A stretch of DNA of 64,000 nt from Neisseriaceae bacterium JH1-16 (GCA_025989215.1 JAPDNP010000002.1:496001-560000), one strand, 5' to 3'. Positions 49,883-58,776 are shown, counted from the first letter of the stretch. Notes: generated from the letters alone by a model not told the origin. Numbers and translations are program-made.

Positions 49883-50766
49883 TCCGCCTCCTTGCGCTGC
49901 GAGGCGGCCATGCTGCGCGCGTCAAAGCCGGCCAGCTTGTCGCCCGACACCAGCTCGTTGTGCGCATGGGCGAAGTGGTGCCAGGCAAATGCCGCGTCCA
50001 TGCCGGCGCGCTTGCCCTGCAGGTCCTCGACGTGGTTGATCGCCTGCTTGGTCAGCGCCAGGCCCAGGCGCGGCATCGCGGCGATGCGGTGCGCGATCGC
50101 CCTCACCTCGTCCGGCAACGCCTCGCGCGTCACCACCTTGTTGACCATGCCCATCTGGTAAGCGCGTTCGGCCGACATCCGCTCGCCGAGGAACAGGAAT
50201 TCCTTGGCGATGCGCGGGTTCAATTCATACGGGTGGGCGAAATACTCCACGCCGGGGATGCCCATGCGCACCACCGGGTCGGCGAAGAACGCGTCGTCCG
50301 ACGCCACGATCAGGTCGCACACCCAGGCCAGCATCAGCCCGCCGGCCACGCAGGCGCCCTGCACCATCGCGATGGTCGGCTTGGGAATGTCGCGCCAGCG
50401 CCGACACATGCCCAGGTACACCTCCTGCTCGCGCGCATACAGAAACTCCCCGCCCGGCTTGCCCACGTGGTCGTACCACAGCGAAGACCTGTCGAAGCTC
50501 TGGTCGATGTCGCGCCCCGGCGTGCCGATGTCGTGGCCGGCCGAAAAGTGCTTGCCGCTGCCTGCCAGCACGATCACCTTCACCGCGTCGTCGTCGGCGG
50601 CGCGGCGGAACGCGGCGTCGAGCGCATAGGTCATCTTGGAGTTCTGCGCGTTGTGATAGGCCGGACGGTTCAGCGTGATCGTCGCCACGCCATCGGCCGC
50701 CTCATACAACACCACCTCGGCCGGGTCGAGCGGTGGCTCCAGTTGAGTGCTTGTCGCCTTGTCCAT
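49879..50766 (-). CDS. Enoyl-CoA hydratase/isomerase family protein
   Basis: The 295-residue crotonase has TLNRPAYHNAQNSKMTYALDAAF (about 32-54), LAGSGKHFSAGHDIGTPGRD (loop 1, with an unusual His in place of the common Asp/Met), and GACVAGGLMLAWVCDLIVASDDAFFADPVVRMGIPGVE (loop 2). A 30-residue insert after the first loop (DQSFDRSSLWYDHVGKPGGEFLYAREQEVY) is longer than usual. It lies between ipdB (10 bases) and ipdC (overlap). It may hydrate a ring-derived enoyl-CoA; the exact step is unknown. Confidence 0.88.
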   Translation of the reverse strand: MDKATSTQLEPPLDPAEVVLYEAADGVATITLNRPAYHNAQNSKMTYALDAAFRRAADDDAVKVIVLAGSGKHFSAGHDIGTPGRDIDQSFDRSSLWYDHVGKPGGEFLYAREQEVYLGMCRRWRDIPKPTIAMVQGACVAGGLMLAWVCDLIVASDDAFFADPVVRMGIPGVEYFAHPYELNPRIAKEFLFLGERMSAERAYQMGMVNKVVTREALPDEVRAIAHRIAAMPRLGLALTKQAINHVEDLQGKRAGMDAAFAWHHFAHAHNELVSGDKLAGFDARSMAASQRKEAE

Positions 50767-50776
50767 GGAGATATCC

Positions 50777-51562
50777 CTAGCGCGCCCGGATGCCCGGCGG
50801 GTTGTTCTTGATCGCTGCCGCGCGCAGATTGTGCGGGTCGAGGCGGCGGATGATCGCCAGCTGCTCCTCGGTCGGGCTCGGCGTCTCACTTAGGCTCTCC
50901 GAAACTGCCAGCTCGAAGCCGGTCGCCGCGCGCACCTCGTCCAGCGTCACGCCCGGGTGCAGCGACACCACGCGAATGCTGCGCTCCGGCCCGCCGAAGT
51001 CCATCACGCACAAGTCGGTGACGATGCGGCGGATGTCGAGACTGGCCGGCACCTTGCCGTTCGGCCAACGTGCCGGGTTGTAGCCGGCGCTACACACCAC
51101 GTCGACCTCGCCCGCCACGAACACACGCGGGTTGTGGCCGGGGATGAACATCGAGTTGGCGTGGCTGACGCTGTTGCCCGGAAAGCCGCGCATGCCCAGC
51201 ATCTGCACCTTCGGCTTGTTGAAATCGCCGATGCACGAGATGTTGCCCTGGCCGAAGCGGTCGACCTGGGTCGGCGTCACCAGCGCATGGCGACGGCCAC
51301 TCCACACCACGTCAAACACGCGGCTGTACGGCATCCAGCCGGAAAACGGCGTCTTGCCCTCGCGCGGGCCCAGCGGCAACGGCTCCTCGATCAAATACGC
51401 CTCGCCATCGGTCATCAGCAGCGCCGGGTTGTGGCTCAGCCGGGCCAGGCCCGCCGCAATGCGCGGGATGGTGCCGATGCCGGTGGCCAGCACCTCGCCG
51501 TCGTCGCGCCACACTTCGGCGCAGGCGACGATGGCCAGTTCGCTCAGGGTGAATTCGCTCAT
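50777..51562 (-). CDS. ipdB: CoA-transferase-fold subunit IpdB (COCHEA-CoA hydrolase beta)
   Basis: The 261-residue subunit begins SEFTLSELAIVACAEVWRDDGEVLATGIGTIPRIAAGLARLSHNPALLMTDGEAYLIEEP, as in IpdB (Rv3552). PTQVDRFGQGNISCIGDFNKPKVQMLGMRGFPGNSVSHANSMF is also conserved. IpdAB resembles class I CoA transferases but hydrolyses ring C of COCHEA-CoA. IpdB lacks the catalytic Glu of true transferases of this subunit type. It is separated from ipdA by repeat element C, although the two must be made in equal amounts. GGGAGAACGAA precedes the ATG. Confidence 0.9.
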   Translation of the reverse strand: MSEFTLSELAIVACAEVWRDDGEVLATGIGTIPRIAAGLARLSHNPALLMTDGEAYLIEEPLPLGPREGKTPFSGWMPYSRVFDVVWSGRRHALVTPTQVDRFGQGNISCIGDFNKPKVQMLGMRGFPGNSVSHANSMFIPGHNPRVFVAGEVDVVCSAGYNPARWPNGKVPASLDIRRIVTDLCVMDFGGPERSIRVVSLHPGVTLDEVRAATGFELAVSESLSETPSPTEEQLAIIRRLDPHNLRAAAIKNNPPGIRAR

Positions 51563-51575
51563 TTCGTTCTCCCGG

Positions 51576-51840
51576 GAGCCTGACTCAGCAGATATTCGCA
51601 TTGCGCCAGCGCCGCTTTGGGCGCAGGGCTAGGCGCGGCACACGCCGCAGTGTCATTCACTGCAAGTGGGCCGTAACAACGCCATGCGCCCAAATCGGCG
51701 CTGGCCCGAAGGGTTGTGGGCATAAACGCTCTCATGCTGTGTTGCTCCTCGTGGTGGGGAATGGCCCCACTGCCTCGTCTCGCCTTGCCTGAGAGCGTTT
51801 ATGCCCACAACGCAAGGCGAATATCCGCTGAGCCAGGCTC
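51576..51840. repeat. MITE-like element C between ipdA and ipdB
   Basis: Terminal inverted repeats 51576-51605 and 51811-51840 match at 27 of 30 bases. A second, perfect 22-bp inverted repeat pairs 51713-51734 with 51790-51811, and a third pairs 51604-51629 with 51681-51705, with an inner GCAGTG-TCATT-CACTGC hairpin. No reading frame of note is inside. The right end touches the TAG stop of ipdA and the left end lies just before the ipdB ribosome binding site. Confidence 0.85.
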
Positions 51841-52730
51841 TAGAGCACCGGCAACGGCAGTTGGGTCACATGGCCGACGCCGCCGATCCGCTGCAGGTAG
51901 TCGGCTTCATCGCGGCCCAGGTACTGGGTGGCATAGCGCTGCCAGCCATCGTCTTCGCCGGCGGCGGCCACATAGTCCTTCAGGTGCGCCGCGTCCCAGC
52001 CGTACTGCGGCGCGCACGAGGTCGGGTGCGCCCCGCCCGGCGCGTACACCACACCGGACACCAGCGAGCGCTCGAAGTAGTTGCGCTTGGCGCTGTCGCC
52101 GCAGGCGTCAGTCAGGCTGTCGACCACGTATTCGGCGGTGACGAAGGTGCGCTCGGCCGCACGCGCCATCTGCTCGTCGAAGAACGGATCGGGACCGTGG
52201 ATCTGGGTATTGCCGAGCCGGTCGGCGTAGTCGACATGCAGCAGCGCCACGTCGAGCGGGATCGCTGGCATTGCCAGCAGCGTCTCCTCGTCGGCGTAGG
52301 GCGAGCGCACCAGGCGTAGCTCGGGGTTGTGGGTGAGCAGGTCGGTACCGAGTCCCACTCGGGTCGGCAGGAAGGGCACGCGCATGCCGGCGGCGCGCAG
52401 GCCCAAGTTCAGCAGGCCCTCGTCCAGCTCGCTGACGTTCACCTCGCCGCGCTCGCGGGCGCGGCGGAAGAACGGCTCCAGCGGAATGAAATCCATCGAC
52501 ACGAAGCCGTACACCAGCTTCTTCACCTTGCCGGCCGCGCACAGCATGCCCATCTCCGGGCCGCCGTAGCCGACGATGGTCAGGTCGGTCAGGTCCGATC
52601 GTAGGATCGCGCGCACCAGCGCCATCGGCTTGCGGCGCGGGCCCCAGCCGCCGATGCCGATGGTCATGCCGCTCTTCAGCTGCCCCACCACCTCGGCCAG
52701 GCTGGTCCGTTTATCGAGTTGCCGGGTCAT
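51840..52730 (-). CDS. ipdA: CoA-transferase-fold subunit IpdA (COCHEA-CoA hydrolase alpha)
   Basis: The 296-residue subunit has LKSGMTIGIGGWGPRRKPMALVRAILRSDLTDLTIVGYGGPEMGMLCAAGKVKKLVYGFVSMD, then GEVNVSELDEGLLNLGLRAAGMRVPFLPTRVGLGTDLL, which holds the Glu region needed for ring hydrolysis in IpdA. DVALLHVDYADRLGNTQIHGPDPFFDEQMARAAERTFVTAE closes the fold. It matches IpdA (Rv3551). AAGGAGTAAGGCG precedes the ATG at 52730. It lies 4 bases behind tesB and is followed by element C and then ipdB. Confidence 0.9.
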   Translation of the reverse strand: MTRQLDKRTSLAEVVGQLKSGMTIGIGGWGPRRKPMALVRAILRSDLTDLTIVGYGGPEMGMLCAAGKVKKLVYGFVSMDFIPLEPFFRRARERGEVNVSELDEGLLNLGLRAAGMRVPFLPTRVGLGTDLLTHNPELRLVRSPYADEETLLAMPAIPLDVALLHVDYADRLGNTQIHGPDPFFDEQMARAAERTFVTAEYVVDSLTDACGDSAKRNYFERSLVSGVVYAPGGAHPTSCAPQYGWDAAHLKDYVAAAGEDDGWQRYATQYLGRDEADYLQRIGGVGHVTQLPLPVL

Positions 52731-52734
52731 CGCC

Positions 52735-53628
52735 TTACTCCTTGAAACCGACGCTGAAATCGTGGCCCCACTGGCTGACCGAGGTGGACTCGAACACCAC
52801 GTGTTCGTCCCAGTCCACCAGCCGGCCCTCGCAGCCGTACTCCAGCGCAAAGCCGGACGGCGTCAGCATGTAGAAGGACATCATGTGGTCGTTCACATGG
52901 CGGCCCAGCGTGGCCATCAGCTTCACACCGGCCTTCTGCATGCGGTCCTGCGCGCGGCCCACCTCGTCCATGCTCGGCACCTCGACCATCGCGTGCACGC
53001 AGCCGGACGGCACCTCGCCCTCGAACAGCGCCAGGCTGTGGTGGCGGGCGTTGCCGCAATGCAGGAAGTGGATGCGCTGCGCCGGGGCGTCCGGCGCGAA
53101 ACGGTGGGTGAAGGTGTCCGCCACGCCGAAGCCCAGCACGTCGCGGAAGAACGCGGCGGTAGCGTCGAAGTTAGCCGCCGGCAGCACGGTGTGGCCCATG
53201 CCCAGGTGGCCGGTGACGAAGTGCGGCACGCCCTGCGGCGACGCAAAGCGCGCGAAATCGCTCTTGAAACCCAGCGCCAGCTCGTGGCGGTTGCCGGATG
53301 GGTCGACGAACGACACCAGGTCCAGCACCTGGCGCGCCGCCTTCAGCGCCGCATCGGCGCGAATCGTCTCGACCCCGGCCTTGTTCAATGCGGCAATCGC
53401 CGCGTCGAACGCCGCCTGGTCGGCCACTTCCCAGCCCGAGGCGTAATAGCGATTGGCCGAACCGGCCTGCACCGCGATGCGGAAGTGACGCTCGTCGAGC
53501 TTCAGGTACACGCCGCCATCCGGCGCATCGTTCACCATCGTGCCGAGCACCTGTTCGCCGAACGGGCGCCACGCTTGCGGGTCTTGCGCCTCGGCCACGA
53601 TATAGGCCAGGCCGCGAATGTCGATCAT
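52735..53628 (-). CDS. tesB: Extradiol dioxygenase TesB/HsaC (3,4-DHSA dioxygenase)
   Basis: The 297-residue type I extradiol dioxygenase has two VOC modules. Iron ligands by pattern are His146 (GHLGMGH), His212 (VHAMVEV) and Glu263 (FALEYG), with catalytic His197 (NARHHSLAL) and Tyr253. It cleaves the catecholic A ring of 3,4-DHSA between C4 and C5, making the substrate of TesD. BphC-type activity on other catechols is the alternative. It is first in the ten-gene operon to fadA6, 78 bases below a steroid-regulon motif. GGAGGAGC precedes the ATG. Confidence 0.88.
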   Translation of the reverse strand: MIDIRGLAYIVAEAQDPQAWRPFGEQVLGTMVNDAPDGGVYLKLDERHFRIAVQAGSANRYYASGWEVADQAAFDAAIAALNKAGVETIRADAALKAARQVLDLVSFVDPSGNRHELALGFKSDFARFASPQGVPHFVTGHLGMGHTVLPAANFDATAAFFRDVLGFGVADTFTHRFAPDAPAQRIHFLHCGNARHHSLALFEGEVPSGCVHAMVEVPSMDEVGRAQDRMQKAGVKLMATLGRHVNDHMMSFYMLTPSGFALEYGCEGRLVDWDEHVVFESTSVSQWGHDFSVGFKE

Positions 53629-53705
53629 GTGCTCCTCCTGTTCCGTGCGCTTGGCGCAGACCGCCAGTGCATGGGGCGGACTGTAGCCATGGGGAACAGG
53701 GTGGG

Positions 53706-53724
53706 CATCGTCTGATGGGACTAA
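53706..53724 (-). promoter_or_regulatory. Steroid-regulon motif for the tesB-to-fadA6 operon
   Basis: In gene orientation TTAGTCCCATCAGACGATG, 78 bases upstream of tesB. The low-GC island begins just beyond it. The 53725-53977 gap holds no gene I could support. Confidence 0.65.
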
Positions 53725-53977
53725 ACGAACAAAGAGGGGACTGTACCGTTTGCAGAGGACCTGCAAAGCGTCGCTTTACTACCAGAAGCGATCACGGGCC
53801 TAGCCCCCTAGGGCTGATTGCCCACTATGACATACGCGTGTATAAATCAGTCCTAATCAATCCAGTACTGATAACGATAGTTGGAATCACAACGCTTTAC
53901 TGCGAAGTACATTCATATGCTCCCCAAATGGGGTCTTTAAAGGAGTCATTGGGACTCAAACATCAGGTTAGTTTTTT

Positions 53978-54250
53978 ATGCCGCTTTACACATACATTGT
54001 GACCTATAAAGACGCGAGTTATGTCACTCAAGATCGACGTAGTAACTTCAATGGTTTCACTTCTAGCTGGTCCCGTGACCTTTCCGATGCTGCCCTACCA
54101 GCGTTAACTCCTTCCCTAAAGGAGGAGTTAGCTAAAAAAGCATCACTGGGTGTCTTTGGTGCTGTTCCAAACAGGAAGAATGTATGGCAAAAAATAATTG
54201 ATATCGGAGGTAGCAAATTCATAGTTTATGCAATTCAGACAGAAACTTAA
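53978..54250 (+). CDS. Small hypothetical protein, island gene 1
   Basis: A 90-residue protein, MPLYTYIVTYKDASYVTQDRR at the start, soluble and with mixed charge. AGGTTAG lies before the ATG. Base composition is clearly lower in GC than the flanking steroid genes. I do not recognise a family; small proteins of this kind are common as orphan immunity or phage-related genes. Confidence 0.55.
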   Translation: MPLYTYIVTYKDASYVTQDRRSNFNGFTSSWSRDLSDAALPALTPSLKEELAKKASLGVFGAVPNRKNVWQKIIDIGGSKFIVYAIQTET

Positions 54251-54407
54251 CCTAAAAAAACAAAGCAGGTGGCAGCTTTACTGCGTCACCTAACAACAAT
54301 TAGCATAATCGCCATCAACGGCCAAAAATAAACTTGCACATTTCAATTTAACTAGTTAGCCGGCACCGGCCAATTCCGACCTGTCATTTAAAACCATTAG
54401 GAACATC

Positions 54408-54689
54408 ATGAAACAACAAGTTTCTAGAATTTCTGTTTTTAAAAGCTCGGTTTCATTTGGATTCATTGGTTATATTCTTGGATTTCCAATTCTTGTACTT
54501 ATGCACCTATTCGCTAACTTTGCATCCCGGCCGCATTACAGCCCTCTCCAGCCATCCCAAGTGATTGTCATTCCTCTTGGCATTGCTTTGATTGTTTTTA
54601 TCTTTTCTTTAATTGGTTCAGTCAGTTATAACATAGCCGCCCGATTTGGATTTTTCATTGAATTCAATACAAAACAATCAGAAAAATAA
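54408..54689 (+). CDS. Small membrane protein, island gene 2
   Basis: A 93-residue protein with two membrane helices (about 17-38, FGFIGYILGFPILVLMHLFA, and 51-74, IVIPLGIALIVFIFSLIGSV). AGGAACATC precedes the ATG. Low GC. No family is recognised; two-helix proteins of this size are frequent among immunity proteins against membrane-acting toxins, but that is only a suggestion. Confidence 0.55.
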   Translation: MKQQVSRISVFKSSVSFGFIGYILGFPILVLMHLFANFASRPHYSPLQPSQVIVIPLGIALIVFIFSLIGSVSYNIAARFGFFIEFNTKQSEK

Positions 54690-54822
54690 GTCAATAATAT
54701 CTACACCAAAAAAAACAAACACAAAAATTAAGAAAAACTATTTTCTTACCACATGCTGCGACAGCATAATTATTACCAACTGCAAAGCCCATCCATTCAC
54801 TCCCATTTTTTACATCATCACT

Positions 54823-55533
54823 ATGAGAATCGAGCAGCTTTCTGGAAAGCGGGTGCTGGGCAATGCATGCTCCAAAGACTACACGAACTGGGCAGAAGGA
54901 TTGCTTTACGAAGGTGTTGAATCTGAGAATGTTGCAATCCTTGCAGGGATGAGCTTTGAAAGAAATCCAGACTCGGAAGAGATTGAAGCATATTTTCAAA
55001 AATCTCTGAAAGACCTTAACATCCAGATCACCTCAGACGATGAAGCATTAAATTGCTACGCCAAATATATTTGCACGCAAATCATATCCGGTGACGTGAC
55101 ACCGGAACACGGCTTAGAAATTCTTCAGAATTTTTATCGTAAGAGTGATTACGAAGCAATTTATAGCATTTGGGATGATTTAGTCGAAGACGTATGGATG
55201 ACAAAAAATCATGAAGGCTGTATTTTTAATACAGGGCTGACAAGAGAAAACATAGGCTTATACATAACTGAAGTAGCAAAGCAATTTATAGTTTTACTTG
55301 ACACCGATATCCCAGAAAATTTCTTCTATCTCTGTTCATGCTCCCATTGTGGTCACATAGGTGTAAGCGGCCTAGAAAAGATAGAGAAGTCTTGGATGTC
55401 TGACCGTTTGTTCAGATTAATTTATCAGCGACATCAAGCTCGTCGTATCATTTGCGCCAATTGCAGAACTCCTTACCCTAAAAATATGAGTGACTTTGAG
55501 GGAAGGATACAATATCTTATTAGCAAGCACTAA
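54823..55533 (+). CDS. Hypothetical protein with C-terminal zinc-ribbon cysteines, island gene 3
   Basis: The 236-residue protein starts at MRIEQLSGKRVLGNACSKDYTNWAEGLL (54823; the open frame extends 59 codons further upstream through unlikely sequence). It is helical and acidic, and near the C-terminus carries CSCSHCGHIG and, 35 residues on, CANCRTPYP: two Cys-x-x-Cys pairs able to hold zinc. The N-terminal half looks like a helical immunity or defence-associated protein. No family name can be given. Confidence 0.55.
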   Translation: MRIEQLSGKRVLGNACSKDYTNWAEGLLYEGVESENVAILAGMSFERNPDSEEIEAYFQKSLKDLNIQITSDDEALNCYAKYICTQIISGDVTPEHGLEILQNFYRKSDYEAIYSIWDDLVEDVWMTKNHEGCIFNTGLTRENIGLYITEVAKQFIVLLDTDIPENFFYLCSCSHCGHIGVSGLEKIEKSWMSDRLFRLIYQRHQARRIICANCRTPYPKNMSDFEGRIQYLISKH

Positions 55534-55716
55534 GGAAACAGCAAAAAATAGGAAGATTTATTTCAGGCCATTGAATGCAGTCGCCATCGACAGTTCGACT
55601 TCCTGCTTCCAATTCCTCATCTTCAGTTTATGCCTTTCATATATAAACCTATTTTAACAAAATACAACTATCAGCAGCTACATTAAAGTGTAGGAACAGT
55701 TTCAGACATATCTCTT

Positions 55717-56124
55717 ATGAACCCAATCCAAGTTGTTGCAAGAAATTTCCCATGGAGCCCTGAACAAGATGATGAATCATTTACTGGGCAACTACATGAA
55801 AAAAGCATCTGGTGCCAAAATGAGTATTGGTTACTCGAATGGGCGTTATACAAACTGGCACCCAACCCCCAATCATCGCAAGAGATTCACTGGCAAGTAT
55901 TCAATATTTTTAGTAGCTGCCTAGCTAAGATTAGCTATCATCTTGACCCAAATGACGGCTTTGAAATTAAAAACATAGAAAATCGTGCCATCTATGACTG
56001 GCGCGAAAGAATTCAACTGGTTTTCGAAGGATTCTTCAAAGGTGAAATGCCTGATCAGGCTTGGTTTGAAGAAAACAACCCCCTTCTGATCGCGACTCAT
56101 GGAAAACAACAAAAGGAAGACTAA
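55717..56124 (+). CDS. Immunity-like protein, island gene 4
   Basis: A 135-residue acidic protein with VARNFPWSPEQDDESFTGQLHEKSIWCQNEYWLLEWALYKL and LDPNDGFEIKNI, then RIQLVFEGFFKGEMPDQAWFEENNPLL. From memory the pattern resembles the Imm41 immunity family of polymorphic toxin systems; I cannot confirm it. No toxin gene is adjacent, so it would be an orphan immunity gene. Confidence 0.5.
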   Translation: MNPIQVVARNFPWSPEQDDESFTGQLHEKSIWCQNEYWLLEWALYKLAPNPQSSQEIHWQVFNIFSSCLAKISYHLDPNDGFEIKNIENRAIYDWRERIQLVFEGFFKGEMPDQAWFEENNPLLIATHGKQQKED

Positions 56125-56245
56125 CCCCTCCCTTGAAGTTCAATCACATCCAATTAAAAAGCTCTGCATTTCGCACATACTATTCGACCTTATAACACAG
56201 AACGACTCGCCCTGTTTTTATCAACCACCTTATTATTAATTAAAA

Positions 56246-56521
56246 TTGACCAGTACAGATAAATTAATTCAATGTGACTGCTGCGACTATTTCACAATTC
56301 CTGAGGACAATGACTATGAGATTTGCCCCCTCTGCTTCTGGGAACAGGATTTTCTTGGTACATCGGAGCCTGATGAACCATCTGCAGCAAACCATGGACT
56401 TTCTCTTCGCGAAGGCCGTCAAAACTTCCTATCACTAGGCGCATGTGCCACCCGACTCACATCCAAGGTAGTCGCGGCATCTGAGCGTAGCCATTTCCGC
56501 TATCTCTCACGACACATCTAA
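56246..56521 (+). CDS. Cysteine-rich CPCC-type protein, island gene 5
   Basis: The 91-residue protein opens CDCCDYFTIPEDNDYEICPLCFWEQDF and continues ANHGLSLREGRQNFLSLGACA, the pattern of the Cys_rich_CPCC family (first motif CDCC instead of CPCC), with four Cys for one zinc. These proteins are common orphan immunity-type genes. The frame starts at TTG (56246); no ATG precedes the zinc motif, so TTG or a different start is used. No strong ribosome binding site. Confidence 0.6.
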   Translation: MTSTDKLIQCDCCDYFTIPEDNDYEICPLCFWEQDFLGTSEPDEPSAANHGLSLREGRQNFLSLGACATRLTSKVVAASERSHFRYLSRHI

Positions 56522-56577
56522 CTGTTCAGCCCCATGAAAATTTTTATCCATTTCAATAGTACCTTCCTTCTCTGAAC

Positions 56578-57141
56578 ATGTTCACTCAGAACGAAATAAC
56601 TGAACTTCTGGCCGATCGCTGCATAACAGATCAATCACCATGGCACAGTAATGACGAGACTGCCATTAGATCTTTCTATAAATACGTATGCGCATCAATA
56701 GAGCGTCGGCTCAATGTTCAAAGCAAAATTGAGTGGAACCATTATGGATCTGGATATGCCTCATACATTGACGCATGGTTCTATCGCCCCACTCAAGCAT
56801 TCCAGATACAAAAATCAATTGTGCACGAATCTGCATATACAGGGCTCGTAATCTCGCTTTCTCGGCTGTCTCCATTCTTCGCTTTTATGGAAGGAGAAAA
56901 AAGCTGACATGACAAGGGAGGGTCATCTTACCTTCCCCGTTTGGGGGATATTTACTACATGCGCAGCACCGCCATTATCGAGCTCGCCACCAAGGTGCAA
57001 CCAATACTCGGGGAGCTAGGGATGGTGCGCGTTTCTCGAAAAACCTTGGAGCAACCACTCGACCCTCGTTTACGAGTAGCCACCAATCTAACAGATCGAA
57101 GCTACTCAAATTTTGATGCTCTATTTCACTGGATGGATTAG
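56578..57141 (+). pseudogene. Immunity-like gene with an in-frame stop, island gene 6
   Basis: Codons 1-109 (MFTQNEITELLADRCITDQS at the start, ending MEGEKS) are cut by TGA at 56905-56907. The same frame then continues HDKGGSSYLPRLGDIYYM and on to the natural-looking end FDALFHWMD at 57141. A single TGG to TGA change would explain it, giving an intact 187-residue protein. Either the gene is dead or two fragments are made. The family is unknown. Confidence 0.6.
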
Positions 57142-57204
57142 CAAGTCCAGCAAAACATTATTGAAAACAACCATGCCCCCCATTTAAAACATCAGATTTA
57201 ACCT

Positions 57205-57705
57205 ATGAGCACACTCCAAAAAGCAAGAATAACTACTTATTCAATAGGATCAATCAACTTCACCATCTTCTTTTTATTTTGGCTTTCCATAGGATGGCGC
57301 CTCACCTCAAACCCATCTAGCGGATTACCCATAATGGCATTATTTCTAATACCGCCATCCCTACTCGTAGGGTGGCGTGGTGTTATCTCTGCTCGAATGA
57401 TTCTCGCAGCTAAAGATTCAGTGTGGCATGCTGCGAAAGAGGGATTTGGATGGGGTACGATTATCGCAATTATTGCTTGGAGTTGGGGACTATCGAATGC
57501 GGTACTGGCAGCCGGAACCGGGTTCGATGGACTATCACCGACCCAGCTTAATTTCTGGGTCATGGCGGTAGAAACGTTACTGCCGATAATTGGTTTTTTT
57601 GGAACTCTGGGATCAATTCATAGCATTACATTTCTGCTTTTGAATCGTACCCTTATCAAGATTTCAGAGAGAAACAAAGTCAGCCGAAGTCCAGAGTGCC
57701 TCTAA
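57205..57705 (+). CDS. Four-helix membrane protein, island gene 7
   Basis: The 166-residue protein has four hydrophobic segments (about 14-32, 42-60, 83-105, 117-150) and a basic C-terminal tail (SERNKVSRSP). GC is lower than in the steroid genes but higher than in the other island genes. No family was recognised; a membrane immunity role is one possibility. Confidence 0.55.
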   Translation: MSTLQKARITTYSIGSINFTIFFLFWLSIGWRLTSNPSSGLPIMALFLIPPSLLVGWRGVISARMILAAKDSVWHAAKEGFGWGTIIAIIAWSWGLSNAVLAAGTGFDGLSPTQLNFWVMAVETLLPIIGFFGTLGSIHSITFLLLNRTLIKISERNKVSRSPECL

Positions 57706-57738
57706 ACAAACCTCTGGACTCAATCACTCGCCCTTTAA

Positions 57739-58035
57739 CTATGAAATAGTCCCCACCACCTTCCCCGACGCATTGGTCGGCAGCGCGTCGACCAGCAGCA
57801 CGCGGCGCGGCACCTTGTAGTTGGCCATCTGCTCGCGGCACCAGGCAATCAGGCTGGCTTCGGTCAACGCGATGCCCTGCTTCGCCACCACATAGGCCCA
57901 GCCGACCTCCCCCAGGCCTTCGTCGGGCATGCCGATCACCGCCGCCTGCGCGACGGCCGGGTGGTTGGCCAGCAGCCGCTCGATCTCGGCCGGGTAGCGG
58001 TTGAAGCCGCCGACGATGAACTGGTCCTTAGAGCG
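57739..58035 (-). pseudogene. Truncated second copy of the fadD3 3' end
   Basis: About 95 codons, from [20 protein letters not shown] to TNASGKVV, repeat the C-terminal domain of the fadD3 gene at 58777-60363 with a few changes (for example Asn-Arg for Asn-Cys, Gly for Arg in the GLGEVGW block). The copy lacks the adenylation domain. Beyond about 58035 the similarity stops and unrelated sequence follows. It cannot be functional. It marks the edge of the AT-rich island. Confidence 0.85.
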
Positions 58036-58154
58036 GCAAGTGATCGGCAGGCCAGCTTGTCCATGACATCGGCGATCTATAGTGAAGGGTTTCCCTGGCC
58101 CAGGCAGATGGGTCCCCGAGATCAGCGGCAAGCACTTCTGGAAAGGTTGAGCAC

Positions 58155-58601
58155 ATGACGAATACCGTTCGGCTGCATCGCGTACTTCGCACCACGCCCG
58201 ACAAGCTATACCGGGCCTTTCTTGACGCAGACGCCTTGACCAAGTGGCTGCCGCCTCACGGCTTTACCGCCAAGGTGCACCAGCTCGATGCCAGGGTGGG
58301 CGGCAGCTACAAGATGTCCTTCACCAATTTCACCACTGGGCATAGCGACTCATTCGGCGGGGAATATCTGGAGCTGGTTCCCAACGAGCGCATTCGGCAC
58401 ACCGACCGATTCGACGACCCGAACCTGCCCGGCGAAATGCTGACGACCGTGTCGCTCCGGCAGGTGTCCTGCGGCACGGAGCTGAGCATTACCCAGGAAG
58501 GCATCCCCGCGGTGATCCCCGTCGAGGCGTGTTATCTCGGCTGGCAAGAGTCGCTCAGCTTGCTGGCCCAGCTGGTTGAGCCAGACATTCCGGATGCGTG
58601 A
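58155..58601 (+). CDS. SRPBCC-domain protein (AHSA1 family)
   Basis: A 148-residue protein with the helix-grip fold of Bet v 1/AHSA1 proteins: [70 protein letters not shown], and a final helix [13 protein letters not shown]. Such proteins bind hydrophobic ligands in a deep pocket; function unknown. It lies between the fadD3 fragment and fadD3, in GC-rich sequence like the core genome, so it may not belong to the AT-rich island itself. AAAGGTTGAGCAC precedes the ATG. Confidence 0.82.
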   Translation: MTNTVRLHRVLRTTPDKLYRAFLDADALTKWLPPHGFTAKVHQLDARVGGSYKMSFTNFTTGHSDSFGGEYLELVPNERIRHTDRFDDPNLPGEMLTTVSLRQVSCGTELSITQEGIPAVIPVEACYLGWQESLSLLAQLVEPDIPDA

Positions 58602-58776
58602 ACGAAGCTGACGCTTCGAAGCGGTGCGGCGCCTGGGTCGATGGCGATTGGGAGCGTCCCATCCGGGCCACAAACAGGATAGGTGATGGAGTCCGCTCCG
58701 CGACCCATCACCTTTTCGGCCAACATGAGAAATCGATGGGTTCTGGCGCAAACGCCTCCACCCATCCTAGCCACGG

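Noticed and set aside
57739-58131. 130-codon frame as a functional ligase
   Set aside because: Only the C-terminal domain is present; the first 35 codons are unrelated read-in sequence.
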